From positions 1 to 64,000 of the forward strand of contig JALCMP010000002.1 in assembly GCA_022648545.1 (NCBI GenBank): a stretch of 64,000 nucleotides of DNA, given 5' to 3'. A program made the position numbers and the translations under genes. Of this stretch, positions 35,546 to 45,202 are shown in pieces; within the stretch, counting starts at the first letter, position 1, and every line of letters starts with the position of its first letter. The notes beneath the pieces were generated by a model that saw nothing but the letters and a program-made list of their open reading frames with translations, ran no database searches and was not told where the DNA came from. The stretch comes from Bacteroidales bacterium (lineage in GTDB: Bacteria; Bacteroidota; Bacteroidia; Bacteroidales; UBA932).

Positions 35546-37966
35546 ATGAAAAGAAAATTCATAAAGGCACTCGTCATGTCGATGATTGTCGTATGCCTTT
35601 CCGGAACGGCATTCGCAAAAAATATTCCGGCGGATAATATATCCGGCAGCTGCAACACAAATCAGGAAACAAACATCGCCTGTAGCACAAATGCGCTGCA
35701 AAAAACAGAAGCAGAAGGCTTTAACACAGACAACACTTCACAAACGAACGACGTGCACATCATAGGGCATGTAAAAAACAAAAAAACAGGAAAAACGATC
35801 CCATACATAACAATTTCCATAAAGGGCACAACCATTGGTACATATACAGACAAGACCGGACATTACATGCTAAAAAACCTTCCGTCCGGAAAATACACCA
35901 TAATAGCATCGGGTATGGGATACCAGCCCATAGAGAAAAAAGTCGATCTCTCCGAAGCAAAAAGCCTCGATCTCGACTTCACCCTAAGCGAAGACGCCGT
36001 AATGCTCGAAAGCGTAGTAGTATCGGCAAACAAGAACATAACAAACCGACGCGAAGCCCCGTCGATAGTAAACATAATCAGTCCGAAAATATTCGAACGC
36101 ACAAACTCCGTATGCCTCTCCCAGGCTCTCAACTTCCAGCCCGGCCTGAGAGTAGAAACGGACTGCCAGAACTGCGGATACCAACAGGTGCGTATCAACG
36201 GACTCGAAGGTTCATACTCGCAGGTACTAATAGACAGCAGACCCATATTCAGCGCACTACAAAGCGTTTACGGAATAGAACAGATCCCCGCCAACATGAT
36301 AGAAAGAGTTGAAGTAGTACGCGGCGGCGGCTCGGCCCTTTTCGGCTCCAACGCCATAGGCGGAACAATAAACATAATAACAAAGGAACCCGACGGCAAC
36401 TCCGCCACAATAGAAAACAATACGTCGCTGATAAAAGGAAAGAGCCAGGACATAACCACATCCTTCAATGCATCCATGGTTTCCGACGACAACAAAACGG
36501 GCATTGTGCTTTTCGGCTCTACAAGAAAACGCAATCCATATGACAAGAACGGCGACGGTTTCTCCGAAATAACCAAACTCAACTCCAAAAATATAGGATT
36601 CAAAAGCTTTTATAAAACAAGCAATTACACAAAACTAACAGTAGAATACCATAACCTTTACGAATACCGCAGGGGCGGCAACGATTTCGACCTTCCCCCT
36701 CACGAAGCCGACATAGCCGAACAGGCACAGCACTACATAAATACCGGCAGCATAAACTACGACATACTGTCAAAAAACGAAAAAAGTCACCTGAATATCT
36801 TTACATCGGGACAGATAATAAACCGCAACAACTACGCCGGAGCCGGACAAGACCCCAACGCCTACGGAAAGACAAAAGACAAAACCCTCATAGCCGGAGC
36901 ACAATACACATATCACATGAACAAGCTGCTCTTCATGCCTTCGGAAGTCACCGCCGGAGTAGAATACGATATAGACAAACTTCATGACGAAATTCTCGGC
37001 TACAACCGTATAATGGACCAGTCCGTAAACACCAAAAGCGCATACCTGCAAAACGAATGGAAAAATAAAAAATACAGCATTCTAATAGGTGCTCGACTGG
37101 ACAAGCACAACATGATAAACGATCCCGTACTGAGCCCGCGTATAAATTTCAGATACAATCCCAACTCTACGCTCAGCTTCAGGGCAAGTTATTCCGCCGG
37201 CTTCCGCGCCCCGCAGGTATATGACGAAGATCTGCATGGTTCAGCCATAGGGGGAGAAACATCATTCGTAGAAAACGCCCCCGATTTAAAGACCGAAAAA
37301 TCCCACAGCATAAGCGCCTCCGCAGACATAAACAAAAACATAGGCAACGTACCGGCGGAATTACTTGTAGAAGGATTCTACACTAACCTCAAAAACGTTT
37401 TTTACTTGCAAAAAACAGGAACGGACAATCATGGAAACCTTATATTCCAACGCCGTAACGGATCAGGAGCAATAGTAAAGGGAATAAACATAGAAGGAAA
37501 GATAGTCCCATCACAAGAACTTCAATTTCAATTCGGAATGACAATCCAAAGCAGCAAATACAAAGACGCGCAGACATGGAGCGACAATTCCGCTCTTGCT
37601 CCCGGAAAAAAGATGTTCCGCTCGCCCGATGCATATGGCTATATCACAGGATACTGCAGTCCATTAAAGAACCTTGGCGTAGCCCTCAGCGGCAACTACA
37701 CCGGAAGCATGCTGGTAAAACATTCCGCCGGCTACATTACCGAAGACACACAAAAAAACACTCCGGATTTTTTCGATCTCGGTATAAAAGTTTCTTACGA
37801 CATAAAAATAAACGGTATAACTAAAATGCAAATAAACGCCGGAATCAAAAACATTTTCAACAGCTACCAAAAAGATTTCGACAAGGGAGAAGAAAGAGAC
37901 GCCGAATATATTTATGGCCCGTCGCTGCCCGAAACTGTAGAATTCGGAATAAAAGTAACAATTTAA
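35546..37966 (+). CDS. TonB-dependent receptor, probable metal or metal-chelate transporter
   Basis: An 806-aa outer-membrane receptor: signal peptide (MKRKFIKALVMSMIVVCLSGTAFA), CarboxypepD_reg domain (HIIGHVKNKKTGKTIPYITISI...), plug domain (APSIVNIISPKIFERTNS..., VEVVRGGGSALFGSNAIGGTINIIT, about 165-270) and a 22-strand barrel ending PETVEFGIKVTI. The short His-rich gene upstream and the His-rich ferredoxin suggest metal uptake. Codon use has many A-ending codons, and GC is similar to the tricorn gene that follows. Confidence 0.92.
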   Translation: MKRKFIKALVMSMIVVCLSGTAFAKNIPADNISGSCNTNQETNIACSTNALQKTEAEGFNTDNTSQTNDVHIIGHVKNKKTGKTIPYITISIKGTTIGTYTDKTGHYMLKNLPSGKYTIIASGMGYQPIEKKVDLSEAKSLDLDFTLSEDAVMLESVVVSANKNITNRREAPSIVNIISPKIFERTNSVCLSQALNFQPGLRVETDCQNCGYQQVRINGLEGSYSQVLIDSRPIFSALQSVYGIEQIPANMIERVEVVRGGGSALFGSNAIGGTINIITKEPDGNSATIENNTSLIKGKSQDITTSFNASMVSDDNKTGIVLFGSTRKRNPYDKNGDGFSEITKLNSKNIGFKSFYKTSNYTKLTVEYHNLYEYRRGGNDFDLPPHEADIAEQAQHYINTGSINYDILSKNEKSHLNIFTSGQIINRNNYAGAGQDPNAYGKTKDKTLIAGAQYTYHMNKLLFMPSEVTAGVEYDIDKLHDEILGYNRIMDQSVNTKSAYLQNEWKNKKYSILIGARLDKHNMINDPVLSPRINFRYNPNSTLSFRASYSAGFRAPQVYDEDLHGSAIGGETSFVENAPDLKTEKSHSISASADINKNIGNVPAELLVEGFYTNLKNVFYLQKTGTDNHGNLIFQRRNGSGAIVKGINIEGKIVPSQELQFQFGMTIQSSKYKDAQTWSDNSALAPGKKMFRSPDAYGYITGYCSPLKNLGVALSGNYTGSMLVKHSAGYITEDTQKNTPDFFDLGIKVSYDIKINGITKMQINAGIKNIFNSYQKDFDKGEERDAEYIYGPSLPETVEFGIKVTI

Positions 37967-38048
37967 AAGCAATGATTTTAGATATCGTTCCCCTGCGATA
38001 TTCAGCAATTTACACAAAGCAAGGTATGAAGACTCTTTAGATTTTTAC

Positions 38049-38056
38049 TACCTTTG
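38049..38056 (+). promoter_or_regulatory. -7 box TACCTTTG of the tricorn-like protease gene
   Basis: A consensus -7 box lies 33 bp before the ATG at 38089. Confidence 0.65.
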
Positions 38057-38088
38057 ATTTCGTAATTTCAAAATTTTCAATATCAATT

Positions 38089-41000
38089 ATGAAAAAACAT
38101 TTATTAACATTAATTATCTGCCTGTTTGCGGGTTCACTTTTTGCCGAACATCCAGCAAGATGGGTACGATATCCAGCCATCTCTCCGGACGGGAACACCA
38201 TTCTTTTCGGGTATATGGGAAACATTTACAAGATCAGTTCAAAAGGAGGAACGGCCGTGCCGATCACTACCGGCAACGACTACAACATGCGTCCTGTATG
38301 GAGCCATGATGGCAAAACTATCGCATACGCCGGCAACCATTCCGGAAACTTCGATGTCTATTCCATGCCTTCCACAGGTGGAATCCCAACCAGATTAACA
38401 TACAATAGTGCCAACGACTATCCATATGATTTCACAACAGACAACAAGGAAATATTATTCGGCAGCGGCCGCGAAGCTCCGGCCAAAAGCATAAGATTTC
38501 CGGAGACAGGTTACTTTCAGAATTTGTACACCATACCGGCCGAAGGCGGAAGGCCGCTGCTGGTAACGGCAGCCGGAGCTGAAGACGCACACTATAATTC
38601 TACGGGAAAGGAGATAATATTTCAGGACAAAAAAGGATACGAAGACTCCTACAGAAAACACGAAAGAGCAGCAATAACAAGGGATATTTGGATATACGAT
38701 ATTGCCGCAGACAAATACGAAAAGATCACAAACTTCAACGGAGAAGACCGCGAACCGGTTTTCGGTACAGACGACAACACGGTCTACTACCTTAACGACA
38801 AGGACGGAACCCTTAATATATATAAAAAGGACATAGCTGCGGGAACGGAAAAACAGATAACGAAATTCAGGGACTTTCCCGTACGTAATCTCAGCATCTC
38901 CGAAGACGGTACACTTGCATTCGCATGGAAAGGCGATATATACACCATAAAAGATGGCGGACAGCCGCAAAAGCTCAACGCCGAAGTTACCGACAACGCA
39001 GGATATCAGCCTGTACGGAACATTCCGATAAGCAATATGTCAGAATTCGAAGCAAGTCCCGACGGCAAGGAAATAGCATTCGTAAACAGGGGCGAAGTAT
39101 TCGTTACCGGAGTAAGCGATTCCAGGACAAAACGCATTACGAACACGCCCGAACAAGAAAGGATGATAACCTGGTCCCCCGACGGCAAATATCTGTTATA
39201 CTCGGCCGAACGCAACGGAAGCTGGAATATATACAAGGTATCTTTAAAATACCCGGACGAAAAATATTTCTATGCATCAACTATCCTTAAAACGGAACCT
39301 GTAGTAGAAAACGCATCCGACGATTATCAGCCCGAATACTCTCCCGACGGCAAAAAATTAGCCTATGTAAGCGAGAGAAACATACTTAAGGTAATGAACG
39401 TAAAGAGCGGCAAAACCGTTACGGTACTTCCGGAAGGACAGAACCACTCATACAGCGATGGAGACTGGGGCTTCAGATGGAGTCCCGACAGCAAATGGCT
39501 GTTGGTTGACGATGAAAAAGGCTACATGTTCACGCAAAACACGGCTCTCATAAAGGCCGACGGATCAGGCGAAATAAGATACCCTGTAAACGGCGGATTC
39601 GGAGAATTCGACGCACAGTGGGCCATGGGAGGAAAGATGATGACATACCTCAGCAGCCGCGACGGACTTAAATCTCTTGCCGTTCAGGGAAGTTCCGAAG
39701 ATGATATTTTTGCCGTATTCTTTGATCAGAAAGCCTACGACAAATACATGCTAAGCAAAGAAGACTACACCCTGATGAACGAAAAAGCTTCATCTGAAAA
39801 GAAAGACAAAAAGAAAGATGAAGAAAAAGATGAAGAAAAAGATAAAAAGGACGGAAAGAAGGACAAAAAAGAAAAGGTAAAGAATCTCAAACTTAACCTT
39901 GACAACATAGACAACAGAAAAATCAAGCTCACCATAAACAGTTGCCACATAAGCGATTATGTTCTCAACAAAGATGCAAGCAAAGTATACTATCTGGCAT
40001 CCGGCGAGAAGGGATATGATTTATGGGAAACAACTCCCCGTACCCATGAAACCAAAATTCTGGCAAATCTGCAGGGAAGTCCGAGCGGAATAGAATTAAG
40101 CAAGGACGGTTCATCCATATTCCTTAGCAACAGGGGAAGGCTCGTTAAAGTCAGTACGGCATCCGGACAGGTTACTCCCGTACAAATAGACGGAACGATG
40201 GAACTAAATGCCGCCGCAGAACGTCAATATATTTTCGACCACGTATGGAAACAGGTTACGAAAAAATTCTACGATCCCGGCCGACTTGGCGAAAGATGGA
40301 AAATGTATCACGACGAATATGAAAAATTCCTTCCTTATATAAACAACAATTATGACTTTCAGGTTCTGCTAAGCGAACTTCTGGGAGAATTAAATGCTTC
40401 ACATACGGGAGGAAGATTTTATCCATATAAGGCAAACGGAGACAAAACGGCATCCATCGGCGCACTTTATGATGAGAAATATTCAGGCCCCGGCATAAAA
40501 ATCAGCTGCATAATACCTGGCGGACCACTTGACAATGCAGAGAACAAAATAAAGGCCGGAGATATAATTACGGCAATCAACGGACATCAAATACAGGCCG
40601 GCGAAAACTGGAATAAATACCTGAATAACATAAACGACGTAAACACTCTTCTTTCCATAAAAGCAAAACATAAGGAATTCACCCAAACAATCCGTCCGGT
40701 TTCCATGGGCAGTGAAAAAAGACTTATGTATAAACGCTGGACAAAGACAATGTCGCACATGGTAGACTCTCTGAGCGGAGGAAAACTTGGATACGTACAT
40801 ATAGAGGGCATGGACGATTACAGCTTCAGGCATGTATTCGACAAGGTAATGGGTAAAAACATTTCCAGGGAAGCCCTTGTTGTAGACACCAGATTCAACG
40901 GAGGAGGATGGCTGCACGATGATCTTAATACTTTCCTTAGCGGAAAACTATATCTGAGATTCGCCCCTCAGGGAAATGTAGTTAAAGGAGGAGAACCTCT

Positions 41001-41346
41001 TACGAGATGGTACAAGCCAAGCATAGTACTAATAAGCGAAGGCAATTACAGCGATGCCTTCATCTTCCCGTTCATATACCAGCAGAACCATATAGGTAAA
41101 CTGGTAGGAATGCCCGTAGCCGGCACGGGGACAGCCGTTTGGTGGGAACAGCAAATCAATCCTCAGATAATTTTTGGAATACCTATGGTTGCGACAATAG
41201 GTACCGATGGAAAAGAAACCGAGAACAAGGAACTCGAACCTGACATAAAAGTTACCCTTCCATACAACGATTGTCTTAACGGCAGGGATCCGCAGCTTGA
41301 AGCTGCAGTAAAAGAACTGCTGAAGGAAGCTAAACAGAACAAATAA
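38089..41346 (+). CDS. Tricorn-like S41 peptidase (periplasmic)
   Basis: A 1085-aa protein with a signal peptide (MKKHLLTLIICLFAGSLFA), two propeller regions with WD40/PD40-type SPDGK repeats (RYPAISPDGNTILFGYMG..., EASPDGKEIAFVNRGE, TWSPDGKYLLYS), a PDZ domain (about 800-880; IIPGGPLDNAENKIKAGDIITAINGH) and an S41 catalytic domain with GNYSDAFIFP carrying the nucleophilic Ser. It is a tricorn protease homologue that degrades oligopeptides. Between the second propeller and the C1 domain is a 35-residue Lys/Glu/Asp-rich linker (KKDKKKDEEKDEEKDKK...). It is transcribed alone and followed by a strong terminator. Confidence 0.93.
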   Translation: MKKHLLTLIICLFAGSLFAEHPARWVRYPAISPDGNTILFGYMGNIYKISSKGGTAVPITTGNDYNMRPVWSHDGKTIAYAGNHSGNFDVYSMPSTGGIPTRLTYNSANDYPYDFTTDNKEILFGSGREAPAKSIRFPETGYFQNLYTIPAEGGRPLLVTAAGAEDAHYNSTGKEIIFQDKKGYEDSYRKHERAAITRDIWIYDIAADKYEKITNFNGEDREPVFGTDDNTVYYLNDKDGTLNIYKKDIAAGTEKQITKFRDFPVRNLSISEDGTLAFAWKGDIYTIKDGGQPQKLNAEVTDNAGYQPVRNIPISNMSEFEASPDGKEIAFVNRGEVFVTGVSDSRTKRITNTPEQERMITWSPDGKYLLYSAERNGSWNIYKVSLKYPDEKYFYASTILKTEPVVENASDDYQPEYSPDGKKLAYVSERNILKVMNVKSGKTVTVLPEGQNHSYSDGDWGFRWSPDSKWLLVDDEKGYMFTQNTALIKADGSGEIRYPVNGGFGEFDAQWAMGGKMMTYLSSRDGLKSLAVQGSSEDDIFAVFFDQKAYDKYMLSKEDYTLMNEKASSEKKDKKKDEEKDEEKDKKDGKKDKKEKVKNLKLNLDNIDNRKIKLTINSCHISDYVLNKDASKVYYLASGEKGYDLWETTPRTHETKILANLQGSPSGIELSKDGSSIFLSNRGRLVKVSTASGQVTPVQIDGTMELNAAAERQYIFDHVWKQVTKKFYDPGRLGERWKMYHDEYEKFLPYINNNYDFQVLLSELLGELNASHTGGRFYPYKANGDKTASIGALYDEKYSGPGIKISCIIPGGPLDNAENKIKAGDIITAINGHQIQAGENWNKYLNNINDVNTLLSIKAKHKEFTQTIRPVSMGSEKRLMYKRWTKTMSHMVDSLSGGKLGYVHIEGMDDYSFRHVFDKVMGKNISREALVVDTRFNGGGWLHDDLNTFLSGKLYLRFAPQGNVVKGGEPLTRWYKPSIVLISEGNYSDAFIFPFIYQQNHIGKLVGMPVAGTGTAVWWEQQINPQIIFGIPMVATIGTDGKETENKELEPDIKVTLPYNDCLNGRDPQLEAAVKELLKEAKQNK

Positions 41347-41380
41347 CGATAGATGCCCGTAAAAGGGTATGACGATTATA

Positions 41381-41416
41381 AAAAAAGGGACCGGATTTAT
41401 TTCCGGCCCCTTTTTT
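41381..41416. terminator. Bidirectional terminator
   Basis: AAAAAAGGGACCGGA pairs with TTTCCGGCCCCTTTTTT around a short loop. Having A-run and T-run on opposite sides, it can end both the tricorn gene and the convergent thioesterase gene. Confidence 0.9.
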
Positions 41417-41425
41417 CCATTATAT

Positions 41426-41872
41426 CTATTTCTTTTTCACTATCATGTTGAGCACCCTTACGGACGAGATCAATCTACCATCGTCATCCTTAATATCAAC
41501 ATTCCATATATGGGTACTCATGCCTTTATGTATAATTTTTGCAACTGCATGCACGTTGCCGCCACTCACCCCTCTTACATGGTTGGCGCTGACCTGCACC
41601 CCGCGCGCATCATAATTATACATATCAATCAGCAGCTGGCTTCCCACACCTGCAATAGTCTCGGCCAAAGCAATATTGGCTCCGCCGTGCATGATCCCTC
41701 CCGGCCGTCGGGTTTTCTCACATAGCGGCATGCTGGCACAAATTTCACTACCGGTCACCTTTTCTATCCTTATATTAAGGTTACTTACCAAAGTCCCTTC
41801 AAGAGACTCGTTTATCAGCTCTACAGGCGTATCCGGGCCGATATCGAAATAATTTACAGAATCATTCTTCAT
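41426..41872 (-). CDS. PaaI/hotdog-fold thioesterase
   Basis: A 148-aa protein of the hotdog family with the HGG motif in GGIMHGGANIALAETIAGVGS (about residues 57-76), the usual helix position. These enzymes hydrolyse acyl-CoA thioesters; menaquinone-pathway DHNA-CoA thioesterase is one common role in this phylum, not proven here. It lies alone between a terminator and a divergent receptor gene. Confidence 0.87.
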   Translation of the reverse strand: MKNDSVNYFDIGPDTPVELINESLEGTLVSNLNIRIEKVTGSEICASMPLCEKTRRPGGIMHGGANIALAETIAGVGSQLLIDMYNYDARGVQVSANHVRGVSGGNVHAVAKIIHKGMSTHIWNVDIKDDDGRLISSVRVLNMIVKKK

Positions 41873-41897
41873 ATGAACGTTAAATATATATTTTTAT

Positions 41898-41905
41898 ACA
41901 TTTGC
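41898..41905 (+). promoter_or_regulatory. -7 box TACATTTG of the receptor operon
   Basis: Lies 24 bp upstream of the receptor ATG at 41929. Confidence 0.65.
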
Positions 41906-41928
41906 ATCAAAATTCAGAAACCATTTAA

Positions 41929-43878
41929 ATGAGAATTTCACTAAAATCCACATTACTTTTCTTATTAGAGCTCTCCAGCACAGCAATTTACGCAGAAAGA
42001 TCCGACAGTCTTCAAAGACACAAATTAAAAGAAATAACCATAACGGCACGGCAATCCAACCCTACAAGAGGTATAATCGCACCCGTCGCGGTGTTTAAAA
42101 GAGAAAAAATAGAATCCTCAACACAGCTAACCGTAGAAAGCGCACTCAAGTCCAACACGTCGGTAGATCTTCGCGAACGCGGAAGCATGGGAATGCAGGC
42201 CGACATATTATTGTACGGGGGCACAAACAACCAAACCATGGTAATGCTTAACGGAGTAAACTTCACCGACGTAAGAACCGGACACCAGTCCCTCGGACTC
42301 CCAATAGATATAGAAGGCATATCCGAAATAAACATAATAGGAGGCGTACCCGGACTGGGAGCCTATACCGGAGCAGTAAACATAATAGCGGCTCCTGAAT
42401 ATGCAAACTACGTAAAGGCGAACATTTCTGGAGGCCAGCACGGGTATCTTTACTGCAATCTCTCCGGAGCAGCCACCAAAAATAATACTACCGCATTCAT
42501 AATGGGATCGGTGAGAAAAAGCGACGGCTACACCGATAATACCGACTTCGATAACCAGAATCTTTATACGAGAATAATATCAAACGGCGGAAAAAACGGG
42601 GTCTTCGACTTTCAGGCCGGAATACAAAAAAGATTTTTCGGAGCTAACGGCTTTTACTCCAGACTTTATCCAAATCAGGCGGAAGCAACAAAGACCTATC
42701 TATCGTCGCTAAAATGGGACAAGGGAATCGGACGATATTTAAGCACGAGAGCCATAGTAAGCTACAGAAAGAATTACGACAAATACGAACTGTTCAGGAA
42801 CGGCGTAGATACAGCTTCATGGTACGGAGGCCCCAACTACCATAATACAGACAATATTGGATTTGACTTTAGCATAAAATACAGCTGGAAACTGGGAATA
42901 ACCGGAGCAGGATTCGATTATTCTTACAACCACATTTACAGCAACGTTCTGGGCAGGGACCTTTCTTCCCGAAAATCGGTTGCCGGTGAAGAAAACGCAT
43001 ATTACACTAAATATGGCTCAAGGAACGTTTCCAACGAATGGATAAGACATACGCTCGACCTCGGCAAATGGACTTTCAACGGCTCGCTTAACCTTGCACA
43101 AAGCCCGTACGGAGGGGACTTCATGTGGAGCCTGGGAACAGAATACAAAATAGCACGGGCATTGGAAATAAACGCCTCGGCAACCAAATCAATGAGGCTA
43201 CCTACATATACCGATCTTTATTATACTACTTCCATGTATATCGGAAATACCGATCTGGTCCCTGAAAAAGCCCTCACCTACAGGGTAGGTGCAGAATTTT
43301 ACGGTTCGCAAATAAAAAATGCAGGTATAATAAAACATTTTTTCGCAAACTCATCCATATATTACAGACTGGGACACAATATTATAGACTGGGTAAAAGA
43401 ATCCGAAGAAGCAAAATGGCAATCGCTCCAGATAGAAAAGCTGAGAACTACCGGTACGGAATTTTCCGTAAATTACAGGTCCGGAGGATGGATAAAAAGC
43501 ATAACCGCAGGGTACAGCCACGTTTCAACAAACAGAAAAGCGAGCGGATTCATTTCAAAAACTGCCCTCGACTATTTGAAAGACAAGTTTTCGGCAACAG
43601 GACGGTTCCGCCTGCAAAAAAGGATAGAAGCCGACATAACAACATGCTGGAACAGCCGTACAGGTAATTATACAAATACAGAATCCGTTATGACAGGTTA
43701 TGATCCGTACTGGAAAACCGACGCCGCTATTTCCTTCGATATCTCCGGAAAATCCGGAATAACGACTTTGCTGTATGTTAAGGCCGATAATATCTTCGAT
43801 TCCGAATATTGTGATTTCGGAGGATTGATGATGCCCGGAATATGGGTTACGGCCGGAGCAAGCATTACGATAAAATAA
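41929..43878 (+). CDS. TonB-dependent receptor, BtuB-like
   Basis: A 649-aa outer-membrane receptor with signal peptide (MRISLKSTLLFLLELSSTAIYA), a TonB-box-like start after HKLKEITITARQ, a plug (SNTSVDLRERGSMGMQADILLYGGTNNQTMVMLNGV, PGLGAYTGAVNIIAAP) and a barrel ending GIWVTAGASITIK. The plug pattern 'VDLRERG..G.QADI..RG' is that of cobalamin/heme receptors, and BtuB-like function is plausible. It is followed immediately (no gap) by a cysteine-cluster gene, likely one operon. Confidence 0.85.
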   Translation: MRISLKSTLLFLLELSSTAIYAERSDSLQRHKLKEITITARQSNPTRGIIAPVAVFKREKIESSTQLTVESALKSNTSVDLRERGSMGMQADILLYGGTNNQTMVMLNGVNFTDVRTGHQSLGLPIDIEGISEINIIGGVPGLGAYTGAVNIIAAPEYANYVKANISGGQHGYLYCNLSGAATKNNTTAFIMGSVRKSDGYTDNTDFDNQNLYTRIISNGGKNGVFDFQAGIQKRFFGANGFYSRLYPNQAEATKTYLSSLKWDKGIGRYLSTRAIVSYRKNYDKYELFRNGVDTASWYGGPNYHNTDNIGFDFSIKYSWKLGITGAGFDYSYNHIYSNVLGRDLSSRKSVAGEENAYYTKYGSRNVSNEWIRHTLDLGKWTFNGSLNLAQSPYGGDFMWSLGTEYKIARALEINASATKSMRLPTYTDLYYTTSMYIGNTDLVPEKALTYRVGAEFYGSQIKNAGIIKHFFANSSIYYRLGHNIIDWVKESEEAKWQSLQIEKLRTTGTEFSVNYRSGGWIKSITAGYSHVSTNRKASGFISKTALDYLKDKFSATGRFRLQKRIEADITTCWNSRTGNYTNTESVMTGYDPYWKTDAAISFDISGKSGITTLLYVKADNIFDSEYCDFGGLMMPGIWVTAGASITIK

Positions 43879-44451
43879 ATGTTATATAATAAATTGCAAA
43901 GAGTCCGCTCTCTTCTTCGCGAAGCTTCGCGGCGGACGGAAAATTTCCGAAAAAAAGTAAGCTTGTCATGCGTCCCCGGATGCTATTCATGTTGCTTGAA
44001 AAAAGATCTGTATGCCAGTCCTCTGGAATTTTTTCCACTTGCATACGATCTTTGCAGGGAAGGTAACGGGGAAAAGGCTTATTGTAAAAGCGGCAGCATA
44101 GGAAAAACTTCACCCTGCATGTTCTTTTCGCCGTTCAACAAGCCCGGAGGATGCACACGCTATAACGACCGCGGCCTTATATGCCGGCTTTTCGGATTTT
44201 CTTCCAATGCCGATAAAAACGGATGTCCGCGACTTATCTGCTGCAGGAATATTAAAAAGACACAAGCTTTTTGCAATCTCACCGACAAGGATATCTCCGG
44301 TTCACCGGAATTTTCGGATTTTTACATACGGCTCGAATCCATAGACTTTGCACTTGCCAACGAACAGCTGCAAATCAACCTTGCAATAAACAAAGCCCTT
44401 GAAGTAATACTCAATTACGAATCGCTGCATATGCACCGAATACCGGCTTAA
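43879..44451 (+). CDS. YkgJ-type cysteine cluster protein
   Basis: A 190-aa protein with CVPGCYSCCLKK (about 33-44), CMFFSPFNKPGGCTRYNDRGLICRLFGF (about 80-107) and CPRLICC, the spacing of the YkgJ/UPF0153 Fe/Zn-binding cysteine cluster family. The start codon directly abuts the stop of the receptor gene, so translation is likely coupled. Function is unknown; a metal role alongside the receptor would make sense. Confidence 0.85.
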   Translation: MLYNKLQRVRSLLREASRRTENFRKKVSLSCVPGCYSCCLKKDLYASPLEFFPLAYDLCREGNGEKAYCKSGSIGKTSPCMFFSPFNKPGGCTRYNDRGLICRLFGFSSNADKNGCPRLICCRNIKKTQAFCNLTDKDISGSPEFSDFYIRLESIDFALANEQLQINLAINKALEVILNYESLHMHRIPA

Positions 44452-44468
44452 GGATTTTTTACGAAGAC

Positions 44469-44750
44469 TTATTGAGACTTCTTCAATACTCCGAACTTAC
44501 TGTCCTGGTAAAAGACCGTGAGTTCGTTTTCATTATTAAAAATAGCGTAAAACCCGATATACGAATCGAAAGTCACAGTTGTACCGGAAACCGAATACGG
44601 ATATGTTTCAACCTTCTTAAAAGACAAGTCACTGGATATCACGCAAAAAGTGTCCTGAAAGAAAATATATTCTACTCTGCCTTCTACACGGACCCATTGA
44701 GTTCCCGGGAGGTAATATTTACCCATTGAATTTTTAGCAGAATCTTTCAT
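44469..44750 (-). CDS. Small beta-rich protein, paralogue of the next gene
   Basis: A 93-aa protein without signal peptide: GTQWVRVEGRVEYIFFQDTFC, YPYSVSGTTVTFDSYIGFYAIF, ELTVFYQDSKFGVLKKS. It aligns along its length with the C-terminal ~90 residues of the neighbouring lipoprotein (GTYWVRVDGEVKSILFHDGFC, LILFYEDKKIGVLK). It seems to be a duplicated copy that lost its export signal. It lies 24 bp downstream of the paralogue. Confidence 0.65.
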   Translation of the reverse strand: MKDSAKNSMGKYYLPGTQWVRVEGRVEYIFFQDTFCVISSDLSFKKVETYPYSVSGTTVTFDSYIGFYAIFNNENELTVFYQDSKFGVLKKSQ

Positions 44751-44774
44751 CGTATAAAAAATTTTTACAAATAA

Positions 44775-45128
44775 TTATCTCTCGAGTTTCAATACTCCTA
44801 TCTTTTTATCTTCATAAAACAGTATAAGTTTGCATTTATTAGTTAAGATACCGTGTAAGTTTTTCTCCCCGTCAAATTTTACAATTCTATCACGTGAAAG
44901 AGAATATGGAGTAGACTCAGGCTTCTCCCTCAAAAAGGAACTGTTTATCTGACAAAATCCGTCGTGAAACAAAATAGATTTTACTTCACCGTCTACACGG
45001 ACCCAATAGGTTCCCGCGAGGTGAATCGTTTCCAGCGAAGTCTTGGTACATGCAGAAAGGCTCAGTAATAAAGAAAAAGCGACAATAAACCTTAGCAGAT
45101 AAGATTTTTGTGATATAATAACTTTCAT
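44775..45128 (-). CDS. Small lipoprotein
   Basis: A 117-aa protein with lipoprotein signal (LLRFIVAFSLLLSLSACTK, Cys about 27) followed by a compact beta-rich domain. It is the full version of the paralogue next to it. No family was recognised; it may be a lipocalin-like or small META/immunity-type lipoprotein. Translation start ATG at 45128. Confidence 0.75.
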   Translation of the reverse strand: MKVIISQKSYLLRFIVAFSLLLSLSACTKTSLETIHLAGTYWVRVDGEVKSILFHDGFCQINSSFLREKPESTPYSLSRDRIVKFDGEKNLHGILTNKCKLILFYEDKKIGVLKLER

Positions 45129-45202
45129 AATATAAAATAAGGTTTAACAAATATAGATAAAAGCAAAAGGATTTCATATATTACATATAAGTTTTATTTA
45201 AA

